Shown: piece after piece, positions 1 to 5,174 of the stretch | How the letters are laid out: every line of letters starts with the position of its first letter | Numbering within the stretch: position 1 is the first letter of the stretch | NCBI GenBank assembly: GCA_013202445.1 | Contig: JABMRW010000102.1 | Coordinates: 1 to 5,215, forward strand | From: Deltaproteobacteria bacterium | GTDB lineage: Bacteria; Chloroflexota; Dehalococcoidia; Dehalococcoidales; BS750m-G39 | Direction: 5' to 3' | Length of the DNA stretch: 5,215 nt | Translations under genes and position numbers: made by a program | Notes under the pieces: model-generated | The model's input: only the letters and a program-made list of their open reading frames with translations | The model's database searches: none | Told to the model about the DNA's origin: nothing

Positions 1-70
1 CCCTTCCCCTTGGCAAGGGGAAGGGGAATTGTTTTTTAGAAGAGGGGTGTAACCCCTCTTAAACACCCCA
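1..70 (+). repeat. Palindromic intergenic repeat, copy 1 (cut by the window edge)
   Basis: Two hairpins lie in tandem. The first is a perfect 11-bp stem, CCCTTCCCCTT (1-11) pairing with AAGGGGAAGGG (15-25) around a GGC loop. The second is a 9-bp stem, AAGAGGGGT (40-48) with ACCCCTCTT (52-60) around GTA, followed by AAACACCCCA. The order C-rich hairpin, A/T-rich spacer, AAGAGGGG hairpin, then TTAAAC-like tail is the same as in the repeats at 3393-3485 and 4979-5109, in the same orientation. A six-T run at 32-37 follows the first hairpin on the plus strand, so it might weakly terminate a plus-strand transcript entering from the left. The left end is presumably outside the window. Confidence 0.6.
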
Positions 71-74
71 TTTT

Positions 75-136
75 CATCCCCCCCCCTTAAAAGGGAGTGA
101 AGAGAGGTCTAACCTCTATTGGGTGGGAGGGTGGGA
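75..136 (+). repeat. Hairpin module followed by a G-quadruplex motif (first)
   Basis: A nine-C run (78-86) leads into a small stem CCCTT/AAGGG (84-88 with 91-95). Next comes a 6-bp hairpin, AGAGGT (103-108) with ACCTCT (112-117) and loop CTA. Three bases later begins GGGTGGGAGGGTGGG (121-135): four G-triplets with one-base loops, the arrangement known to form very stable parallel quadruplexes. The same order occurs at 180-243 with different bases in the stem but preserved pairing. The G-rich strand is the plus strand, which is the template for polA-direction transcription, so an RNA quadruplex would need a plus-strand transcript. Confidence 0.6.
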
Positions 137-179
137 AGATAGACCAAAAACCTTCTCGTAGACAGAACTCTTTCTTTTT

Positions 180-243
180 CATCCTACCCCCCTAAGAAGA
201 AGTTGATAGAAGTATCACTTCTGCAGGGTGGGTCAGGGTGGGA
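180..243 (+). repeat. Hairpin module followed by a G-quadruplex motif (second)
   Basis: A C-run segment (181-196) is followed by a 6-bp hairpin, AGAAGT (208-213) with ACTTCT (217-222) and loop ATC. Three bases later comes GGGTGGGTCAGGGTGGG (226-242): four G-triplets with loops of 1, 3 and 1 bases. This parallels the module at 75-136. The left part (181-218) also matches the last about 40 bases of the window (5176-5215), including the identical stretch TTGATAGAAGTATCAC, so this is a dispersed repeat. No coding or known RNA family is recognised. Confidence 0.6.
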
Positions 244-348
244 AATAAAACGCACTCTAAAAACCGGGCAGTTACCCCCTTAGTCTCCACTTACCATAAC
301 GTTAAAAACAAACCCCAGCTTCCCCCCACGATGGAATTGTTTCCCCAC

Positions 349-3069
349 TTAAGACTCCATCTCCCCCCAGTTGGGGCCGGTCTTGATATCCACCTTCAAG
401 GGCACGCTGAGTTCTATGGCGGTGGACATCAGCTCGGCAGCCAGCTTTCCCATCTCTGCCTGCTCGGCTTCGGGCACCTCAAAGATAAGCTCGTCGTGCA
501 CCTGGAGTATCATCCGGCTCTTTAGCTGGCGCCTGGCCATCTCGCGGTCGAGGTTTATCATGGCCACCTTGATGATATCGGCCGAAGTTCCCTGCACCGG
601 CATATTTATGGCCATTCTCTCGGCGGCCTCCCGCACCTGCCGGTTGGCGTGATTTATTTCGGGGATGGCGCGCCTTCGGCCCAGGATGGTCTGGACGTAG
701 CCCTTTTCCCTGGCCTTTTCCTTGGTGGACTCCAGGTACTGCTTGACGCCGGGGTATTTCTCGAAGTAGGCGTTGATAAAGGCGGCGGCCTCCTCCCGTG
801 AAAGCTCGGTGGCCTGCTGCAGTCCGTAGTCGCTCATGCCGTAGATAACGCCGAAGTTGACCGTTTTGGCCGTCCGGCGCATCTCCGGGGTCACTTTTCC
901 GGGGTCGACGCCGAATACCTGGGCGGCGGTGGCGCTATGGATGTCCTCGTCGTGGCGGAAGGCGTCCAGCAGGCTCCTGTCCTGGGATAGATGGGCCAGG
1001 GCGCGCAGGTCAATCTGCGAATAATCTGCCGATAAAAGATACGAGCCCTTGGGGGCGATAAAGGCCTGCCTGACCTCTTTACCCATCTCCCCCCGCACGG
1101 GGATGTTCTGCAAATTGGGCTCGCTGGAGGAGAGCCTTCCGGTGGCGGTGCGCGTCTGGTTAAAGCTGGTGTGCACCCGCCCCGTCCTGGGGTTGATTAA
1201 GTTAGGCAGGGCGTCGATGTAGGTGGACTTTATCTTGCTCAGCTGGCGGTAGTCCAGGATACAGCCGATTACGGGGTGGGCGCCGCGCAGCTCCTCCAGT
1301 ATGGCGGCGCCGGTGGAGTAGCCGCCCTTGGTCTTGCGGGCGGTGGGCAGCCCCAGTTCATCAAAGAGGACATTGCTCAGCTGTTTAGGCGAGTTTATGT
1401 TGAACTGGTGCCCCACATTATCATATATATCTTTCTCCAGCTTTAAGAGCTGCTCGCCGAGGCGGTGGGACATCTGCTCCAGCAGGTCGGTATCCAGGGT
1501 GATTCCGGTTCTTTCCATGCCGAGTAGCACCGGCGTCAGCGGCATCTCGACCTCGGCGAAGAGCTGCCAAAGCCCCTGTTCTTTAAGCTCCGGCTCAAAT
1601 ATCTCGGCCAGCCTTAGCGTCATATCGGCGTCGGCGCTGGCGTAGTCGGCGGCGCGGGCGATTTCTACCTGGGACATTGGAACCCGCTTGGCCCCCGCCC
1701 CGATAAGCTCGGCGATGGGCGTCATCTCGATAGCCAGCCTGGCGAAGGCCAGGTTTTTCAAGCCCATCGATTTCTCCCCTAGCAGATAGGCGGCCACCAT
1801 GCTGTCAAAGCTCAAATTTTGCACGGTTACCCCGTGTTCGGCCAGCACCGTCATGTCGTACTTGCCATTGTGGGCCAGCTTGGCTAATTTCTTATCTTCC
1901 AGAAGGGATTTAAGTTTATTTATAACTTCTTGCAGGGGCAGCTGCCCTATCGAGTCCAGCCCCGCGTGCCCCACCGGGACGTAATAAGCTTCCCCCGCCG
2001 CCGGCGAAAAAGATAGACCCACCAGCCGGGCGGCCATCGGGTTCAGGCTGGTGGTCTCGGTGTCAAAGGCAAAGGTTTTAGCCGCGGACAGGCGCTTTAC
2101 CAGCTTATCAAGGTCTTTGGTTGTACTCACTATTTTGTAGTCGCCCTGCGGCGGCTTGGCTTCAAGGCTGGTTGCCACCCCGGTCTCTGTCTGGGGCTGG
2201 GGCAGTTTGGGAAGCAGGCTGGCAAACTCAAGCTCGCGGAAGAGCTCGGTCGCCTTACTGCGGTCGTACTGGCTCACCCGGCAGTCGTCGGGTTTTAGCT
2301 CCACCGGCGTCTCGGTAACGATGGTGGCCAACTCCTTGCTCTGGCGGGCGATGGCCTCGTTCTCTTTGAGCAGGCTTTGGAGCCTGGGCGGCGTCACCTC
2401 ATCTATGTGCTTGTAAATTTCCTCTACGGAGCCGAACTGTTGGATAAGCTTTACCGCCGTCTTGGCGCCGATGCCGGCCACACCGGGGATATTATCCGAT
2501 GGGTCACCGGCCAACCCTTTCAGATCGGTAATCTGCTCCGGCTTAACGCCGTACTTCTCGCCTACCGCCGCCGCGTCGTAGAGCATGGTGTTGCTGAAGC
2601 CCCCCTTGGGCCTGGGGTAAAGCACTTTTACCTGCGGCGTAACTAATTGCATGGTGTCGGCGTCGCCGGTAACGATTATGGTATCTATGTCCTTCCGGCT
2701 GGCCTGCCGGCTCAATGCTCCCAGGATATCGTCGGCTTCATAGCCCTGCAGCTCAAAGATGGGGATGTTAAAGGCTTCCACCAGCTGCTTTACCCGCCCC
2801 AGCTGCCCCACCAGCTCCTCCGGGGTCTTGGGCCGGTGGGCTTTGTACTGGTCGAAAAGCTCGTGCCGGAAGGTGGGCCCCTTCATGTCGAAGGCGACGG
2901 CACAGTGGCTGGGCTTTATTTCGTTGATGACCTTGAGCAGCATCAGGGCGAAGCCGTAGACGGCGCCGACGGTTTCGCCGGTCTGGCGCACGGTGAGCGG
3001 GGGCAGGGCGTGGAAGGCGCGGTGAATCAGGGCGTTGCCGTCAAACAGCACCAGCAGCGGCTTATTCAT
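349..3069 (-). CDS. polA: DNA polymerase I (5' nuclease, 3'-5' proofreading and polymerase domains)
   Basis: This cytoplasmic enzyme extends and processes DNA ends in Okazaki-fragment maturation and excision repair. At 906 residues it is full length for the family. Residues about 1-290 are the 5' nuclease: FDGN (D10), AFD (D61), YKAHRP (75-80), GYEADD (109-114), GDAD (135-138) and the helix-hairpin-helix region LAGDPSDNIPGVAGIGAKTA (186-205). Residues about 310-490 are the proofreading exonuclease with all acidic residues present: D336 and E338 (FDTET), D405 (NGKYD) and Y476/D480 (YASAD). The polymerase follows: TATGRLSS (641-648), motif A DYSQIDLR (682-689), motif B with R731, K735, F739 and Y743, and motif C VHDE (857-860). 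The steric-gate position, glutamate 710 in E. coli, is aspartate here (D687). The start fits the family N-terminus; no Shine-Dalgarno precedes it and a -10 box ends six bases upstream. The stop is TAA. Product call is very secure. Confidence 0.98.
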   Translation of the reverse strand: MNKPLLVLFDGNALIHRAFHALPPLTVRQTGETVGAVYGFALMLLKVINEIKPSHCAVAFDMKGPTFRHELFDQYKAHRPKTPEELVGQLGRVKQLVEAFNIPIFELQGYEADDILGALSRQASRKDIDTIIVTGDADTMQLVTPQVKVLYPRPKGGFSNTMLYDAAAVGEKYGVKPEQITDLKGLAGDPSDNIPGVAGIGAKTAVKLIQQFGSVEEIYKHIDEVTPPRLQSLLKENEAIARQSKELATIVTETPVELKPDDCRVSQYDRSKATELFRELEFASLLPKLPQPQTETGVATSLEAKPPQGDYKIVSTTKDLDKLVKRLSAAKTFAFDTETTSLNPMAARLVGLSFSPAAGEAYYVPVGHAGLDSIGQLPLQEVINKLKSLLEDKKLAKLAHNGKYDMTVLAEHGVTVQNLSFDSMVAAYLLGEKSMGLKNLAFARLAIEMTPIAELIGAGAKRVPMSQVEIARAADYASADADMTLRLAEIFEPELKEQGLWQLFAEVEMPLTPVLLGMERTGITLDTDLLEQMSHRLGEQLLKLEKDIYDNVGHQFNINSPKQLSNVLFDELGLPTARKTKGGYSTGAAILEELRGAHPVIGCILDYRQLSKIKSTYIDALPNLINPRTGRVHTSFNQTRTATGRLSSSEPNLQNIPVRGEMGKEVRQAFIAPKGSYLLSADYSQIDLRALAHLSQDRSLLDAFRHDEDIHSATAAQVFGVDPGKVTPEMRRTAKTVNFGVIYGMSDYGLQQATELSREEAAAFINAYFEKYPGVKQYLESTKEKAREKGYVQTILGRRRAIPEINHANRQVREAAERMAINMPVQGTSADIIKVAMINLDREMARRQLKSRMILQVHDELIFEVPEAEQAEMGKLAAELMSTAIELSVPLKVDIKTGPNWGEMES

Positions 3070-3075
3070 GAGTAT

Positions 3076-3084
3076 ATTATAGCA
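3076..3084 (-). promoter_or_regulatory. Extended -10 promoter of polA, predicted leaderless
   Basis: In minus-strand reading the sequence is TGCTATAAT, a perfect -10 hexamer (3076-3081) with an upstream TG extended -10 element. Only six bases (ATACTC) separate it from the polA ATG at 3069. With the usual spacing of about seven bases, transcription would start at or next to the A of the ATG. No Shine-Dalgarno is present and no clear -35 box is seen about 17 bp upstream. It lies in the 39-bp gap after the mop stop codon. A chance TATAAT is possible, but the TG element and the absent ribosome binding site support the call. Confidence 0.55.
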
Positions 3085-3108
3085 GAGCGGGGGTTGAAAA
3101 GCTGGCTT

Positions 3109-3318
3109 TTAATCGACGGCAATCATCACGTTGGAGGCTTTTATAACGGCGTAGACTTCCTTGCCCGGGGCCAGCCCCAGCTTTTCGGCTGAGGCTTTGG
3201 TGATAACCGATACTATCTCATTGCCGCCGGCCAGCTCCACGGTGACCTCGGTATTGATGGCGCCGGCGTTAACCTGTTTTACCTTGCCTTTGAGCATGTT
3301 GCGGGCGCTTATTTTCAT
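3109..3318 (-). CDS. mop: Molbindin (Mop-type molybdate/tungstate-binding TOBE protein)
   Basis: This small cytoplasmic protein is expected to bind molybdate or tungstate as an oligomer and act as store or buffer for the metal oxyanion; that role is known for the family, not shown here. The 69 residues form one TOBE/Mop domain: ISARNMLKGKV (3-13) at the N-terminus, ELAGGNEIVSVIT (28-40) in the middle and YAVIKASNVMIAV (56-68) at the end. Length and sequence closely resemble the clostridial Mop proteins of about 68 residues. The start at 3318 is chosen because GGGGAGGT lies five bases upstream and the family begins at this methionine; a frame extension to 3366 would add 16 residues lacking family support. 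AT-rich TATCATATAAA upstream could supply a -10 box, without a clear -35. polA follows after 39 bp. No molybdate transporter or cofactor gene is in view. Confidence 0.9.
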   Translation of the reverse strand: MKISARNMLKGKVKQVNAGAINTEVTVELAGGNEIVSVITKASAEKLGLAPGKEVYAVIKASNVMIAVD

Positions 3319-3323
3319 CTTGC

Positions 3324-3331
3324 ACCTCCCC
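3324..3331 (-). promoter_or_regulatory. Ribosome binding site of mop (decides the start)
   Basis: GGGGAGGT in minus-strand reading lies five bases before the ATG at 3318. It rules against the upstream methionine at 3366, which would place this strong site inside the coding sequence. Confidence 0.8.
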
Positions 3332-3392
3332 TGTTTATATGATACCCCTCCCCTTGATTTTAACATAACTCTTGCTTTCCCACCCTCTTATT

Positions 3393-3485
3393 TTTATCAA
3401 CCTCACCCCCTGTATCCCCCTCTCCATTCTTGGAGAGGGGGAAATAATAAAAAAAGAGGGGGCAAAAGCCCCCCCTTAAACTCCC
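3393..3485 (+). repeat. Palindromic intergenic repeat, copy 2
   Basis: The repeat begins TTTATCAACCTCACCCCC (3393-3410), identical to the start of the copy at 4979. It continues with a perfect 11-bp hairpin, CCCCCTCTCCA (3416-3426) with TGGAGAGGGGG (3431-3441) and loop TTCT; then an A-rich spacer; then a G/C hairpin (3454-3463 with 3468-3477, one A-C mismatch); then TTAAAC. The inner hairpin doubles as a terminator in minus-strand reading. The right boundary is approximate, since similarity to the other copies fades after about 3480. Confidence 0.7.
3442..3477 (-). terminator. Rho-independent terminator of the DUF4342/beta-solenoid operon
   Basis: In minus-strand reading AAGGGGGGGC, a TTTT loop and GCCCCCTCTT form a G/C-rich stem (one mismatch) that runs directly into a T-run (seven Ts at 3449-3455, two of them in the stem) and ATTATTT. 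The stem starts 28 nt beyond the stop codon of the 3505-4650 gene, the expected place. The terminator is built from the dispersed repeat. Confidence 0.8.
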
Positions 3486-3504
3486 TGTGGCAGAATAGTT
3501 TGGG

Positions 3505-4650
3505 TTACTCCTCCCGCAGCTGTTTTTCTGATACCAGTATCGCCCCCAGCCCGAAGAGCACCGCCGCCAGCCCGATGAAGAAGCCGGCGTAGGGAATCAT
3601 CTTGAGCAGGGTCAGGATAAACAACCCCAGCGCCAGGGCGCCGATCAGGATGCCCCGTTTCTCAACCGGCCCCACCCCCTTGAAAGCGCCCAGAATCAGC
3701 CGCCCCAGCAGCAGCCCGATGAAAATCTGGCTGATGTAAATAGCTATCCCGTAGAGGGCCAGGGCGATCAGGCCGATGGGCACGCCGACAACGGTGATGC
3801 AGATAATCACCGCGGCGATGGGGGTAACCACCAGCAGCACCGCCCCCCACCCCAGGCTGTGCCAGGGTTTGGTGCGGACGGCCTCGGTGAGCGCCGTCAG
3901 CCGTCTCGGCGCTATCAGCACCAGGACAACGCCCAGCGCCAGCGCCATCAGGAAGCCGACGATTTTACCCACTATTCCCATACCGCCTTCGGGCTTTTGG
4001 TCCATCGGCGCTGGTTTATAGGCGGTGGTGCCGGCGATGCGGGCGCCGGGTTGAATATCGGCCTCGTTCTCGCCGGTGTAGAGTAGGTTGCCCTCGATGC
4101 TGGCGGTAGACAACAGGGTCAGGTTGTCCACGCCGAGCTTAACGTTGCCGCCCACGGTGCTGGACAGGATAATATCCCCGCCCCCGCCGATGATATCGCC
4201 GCTCACCGGGCTGTAGACGTTAACCTGCCCCGCCCCCAGGACCAGGTCGTTGCCGACATTGGCGGCACTGGTCAGGCTTAAGGTGCCGCCGGCGGCGACG
4301 ACGTCGCTGCCGACATTACCCTTAATCTCCAGGGTGCCGCCGGCAATTCGCACTGCCCTGGTGACCTCGCCGCTGACGACGATATTCCCTCCGGCGGCGA
4401 TGAGGCTGCCGTTAATCCGGCCGTTGACGATGATTTGACTACCCACCGCCAGGACGTCGCCGTTTACCGTGCCGTTAATGATAATGGTGCTGCCGGCGAG
4501 GTAGAGGTCGTCGTCGACCACCTCGCCACTGGCCACGGTTACCGTGTCTCCGGTGCGGCCGTCGAAGGCCAGCACGGGTGCCGCCGTCAGTACCGCCAGC
4601 AGTACCGCCAGCAGCAGGACTCCCATTCCTCTGTAGATATGTCTTAACAT
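3505..4650 (-). CDS. Membrane-anchored beta-solenoid (bactofilin-like, polymer-forming) protein
   Basis: The 381 residues form a three-part envelope protein. Residues 1-28 are a signal peptide: HIYR, a hydrophobic core, and APVLA before FDG, with cleavage likely after A28. Residues about 37-211 are eight to nine degenerate repeats of 17-19 residues, each with a GG or AG turn then a short beta strand (LAGSTIIINGTVNGD, AVGSQIIVNGRINGS, IAGGTLEIKGNVGSD), the pattern of a right-handed beta-solenoid as in bactofilins and related polymer-forming proteins. Residues about 226-373 hold five predicted membrane segments (226-247, 268-288, 292-320, 334-349, 353-373). Positively charged loops (248-266, 321-333, C-terminus) suit a cytoplasmic C-terminus with the solenoid outside the membrane. 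The motif VVGVPIGLI (287-295) is typical of such C-terminal regions. AAAGGAGG lies six bases before the ATG. Function is unknown; adhesion, surface scaffold or envelope organisation are guesses. Confidence 0.85.
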   Translation of the reverse strand: MLRHIYRGMGVLLLAVLLAVLTAAPVLAFDGRTGDTVTVASGEVVDDDLYLAGSTIIINGTVNGDVLAVGSQIIVNGRINGSLIAAGGNIVVSGEVTRAVRIAGGTLEIKGNVGSDVVAAGGTLSLTSAANVGNDLVLGAGQVNVYSPVSGDIIGGGGDIILSSTVGGNVKLGVDNLTLLSTASIEGNLLYTGENEADIQPGARIAGTTAYKPAPMDQKPEGGMGIVGKIVGFLMALALGVVLVLIAPRRLTALTEAVRTKPWHSLGWGAVLLVVTPIAAVIICITVVGVPIGLIALALYGIAIYISQIFIGLLLGRLILGAFKGVGPVEKRGILIGALALGLFILTLLKMIPYAGFFIGLAAVLFGLGAILVSEKQLREE

Positions 4651-4656
4651 TTTCCG

Positions 4657-4664
4657 CCTCCTTT
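4657..4664 (-). promoter_or_regulatory. Shine-Dalgarno overlapping the upstream stop codon
   Basis: AAAGGAGG in minus-strand reading serves the 3505-4650 gene and overlaps the TAA stop (4663-4665) of the DUF4342 gene. The 12-nt gap and the overlap indicate co-transcription, and perhaps translational coupling. Confidence 0.75.
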
Positions 4665-4917
4665 ATGACTCTTCTATCTTTTCCACCTCGATGGTGCACT
4701 CGGTGACCAGGGCGGCAAAGGCGCCCAGAGCCGCCAGCAGCGGGGCTATCATGATGGTTGCTGCCGCCGCCGGTGCCCCTACCGTGAGGGGAATCTCCAG
4801 CACCGTCCGCCCCTCGTGAATAATTCGCACTCTTCTGATATTGCCTTCGTGGATGAGTTTCTTGACCTTCTCAACCACTTTATCCCCGTCTACGGTGAAT
4901 TTCTCTTTGGTGCTCAT
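4663..4917 (-). CDS. DUF4342-type small protein
   Basis: This 84-residue protein matches, by recognition, the DUF4342 family, whose function is not established. Residues 5-24 form a charged amphipathic helix (EKFTVDGDKVVEKVKKLIHE). Residues 25-46 look like a beta unit, with GNIRRVRIIHEGRTVLEIPL ending in TVG. Residues 47-71 are an Ala-rich hydrophobic stretch (TIMIAPLLAALGAFAALV) that could insert in the membrane. The end TECTIEVEKIEES is another strand with an acidic tail. There is no signal peptide, so the N-terminus is probably cytoplasmic. The start has a GGAGGA site just upstream and is preceded by a consensus-like promoter. It is first in a two-gene unit with the beta-solenoid membrane protein, suggesting that both act at the envelope; this is inferred from proximity only. 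Confidence 0.85.
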   Translation of the reverse strand: MSTKEKFTVDGDKVVEKVKKLIHEGNIRRVRIIHEGRTVLEIPLTVGAPAAAATIMIAPLLAALGAFAALVTECTIEVEKIEES

Positions 4918-4932
4918 AGTTCCTCCAAAGGC

Positions 4933-4962
4933 ATATTAGGTGGTTGGATATAGAGGTGTCAA
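4933..4962 (-). promoter_or_regulatory. Sigma70-type promoter of the DUF4342 operon
   Basis: In minus-strand reading a perfect -35 box TTGACA (4957-4962) is followed by an 18-bp spacer and TAATAT (4933-4938). Transcription would start near 4926, leaving a leader of roughly 10 nt that barely includes the GGAGGA site. An imperfect dyad, AGGTGTCAAGACCT (4954-4967, five of seven pairs), covers the -35 box and could be a regulator site, but it is too weak to assert. Confidence 0.65.
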
Positions 4963-4992
4963 GACCTGTTTTATGGACTTTATCAACCTCAC

Positions 4993-5042
4993 CCCCTGTA
5001 TCTTACCCCACGAAATCAGGATTTCGCGGGGGCCCCTGTATC
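4993..5042. repeat. 40-bp hairpin insertion between 10-bp direct repeats
   Basis: CCCCTGTATC occurs at 4993-5002 and again at 5033-5042, exactly 40 bp apart; copy 2 of the host repeat has this site only once. Between them lies an 11-position stem, CCCCACGAAAT (5006-5016) with ATTTCGCGGGG (5021-5031), loop CAGG, one A-C mismatch. It looks like a small palindromic unit inserted with, or duplicated alongside, its target sequence. Loss of the unit from copy 2 is the alternative. Confidence 0.6.
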
Positions 5043-5069
5043 CCCCTCTCCAAGAATGGAGAGGGGGAG

Positions 5070-5099
5070 GAATAAAAAAGAGGGGCGTCAGCCCCTCTT
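5070..5099 (-). terminator. Rho-independent terminator for a minus-strand gene to the right of the window
   Basis: In minus-strand reading AAGAGGGGC, loop TGAC and GCCCCTCTT form a perfect 9-bp stem, followed by a T-run and ATTCC. It would stop transcripts entering from the right before the DUF4342 promoter. The 3' arm can also pair with an upstream GGGGCGTC. Confidence 0.65.
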
Positions 5100-5128
5100 A
5101 GACGCCCCACGAAGTTAGTCTCCTTCAC

Positions 5129-5153
5129 AAGAGGGGAGAGATTAGCCCCCCTT
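5129..5153. repeat. Additional imperfect G/C hairpin
   Basis: AAGAGGGG (5129-5136) pairs with CCCCCCTT (5146-5153) with one A-C mismatch, resembling the inner hairpin of the copy at 3393. No T-run follows in minus-strand reading, so it is not called a terminator. It is probably a decayed member of the same repeat family. Confidence 0.4.
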
Positions 5154-5174
5154 ATCCCCCTTTTTTTGAAAAAT

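Larger units (their letters stand above)
1..348. other. Gene-free intergenic region downstream of polA
   Basis: No credible coding region lies here; open frames crossing it are short, have no recognisable protein features and run into the antisense of polA. The stretch holds three hairpin modules (about 1-70, 75-136 and 180-243) and two perfect G-quadruplex motifs on the plus strand. There is no convincing minus-strand terminator immediately after the polA stop: a weak candidate is a 3-bp GGG/CCC stem followed by five Ts in minus-strand reading (about 259-280). polA transcripts may therefore run into the hairpin modules. Confidence 0.7.
4979..5109 (+). repeat. Palindromic intergenic repeat, copy 3 (with 40-bp insertion)
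   Basis: It starts TTTATCAACCTCACCCCC and reaches CTGTATC exactly as copy 2 does. A 40-bp insertion follows, then the hairpin CCCCCTCTCCA (5042 onward) with TGGAGAGGGGG and loop AGAA, an A-rich spacer, the hairpin AAGAGGGGC (5078-5086) with GCCCCTCTT (5091-5099) and loop GTCA, and the tail AGACGCCCCA. The tail aligns with copy 1 AAACACCCCA. All copies in this window share one orientation. Confidence 0.75.

Noticed and set aside
1..243. Possible CRISPR array from the succession of short palindromes
   Set aside because: Spacing is irregular, repeat sequences differ, there are no uniform spacers and no cas genes.
333..344. GGAA-TTGT-TTCC hairpin just after the polA stop as terminator
   Set aside because: The 4-bp stem is weak and has no T-run in the transcript direction.
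238..525. 95-codon plus-strand frame starting in the intergenic region
   Set aside because: Most of it is antisense to the 3' end of polA, and its N-terminal part is low-complexity repeat DNA; the protein has no recognisable features.
2656..2667. GDAD instead of the common GDKD in the 5' nuclease domain of PolA
   Set aside because: The acidic residues are intact and the lysine position varies in the wider nuclease superfamily, so loss of activity is not indicated.
2647..3192. 181-codon plus-strand open frame, and other plus-strand frames over polA
   Set aside because: They are antisense shadows of polA: no family resemblance, no supporting ribosome binding sites, and high GC makes long antisense frames common.
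3319..3366. N-terminal extension of mop to an upstream methionine
   Set aside because: The added 16 residues do not fit the family, and a strong Shine-Dalgarno for the internal start lies inside them.
280..5128. Shared TTAGTCTCC at about 280-288 and 5115-5123
   Set aside because: A nine-base match without extended flanking similarity is not enough to call a repeat.
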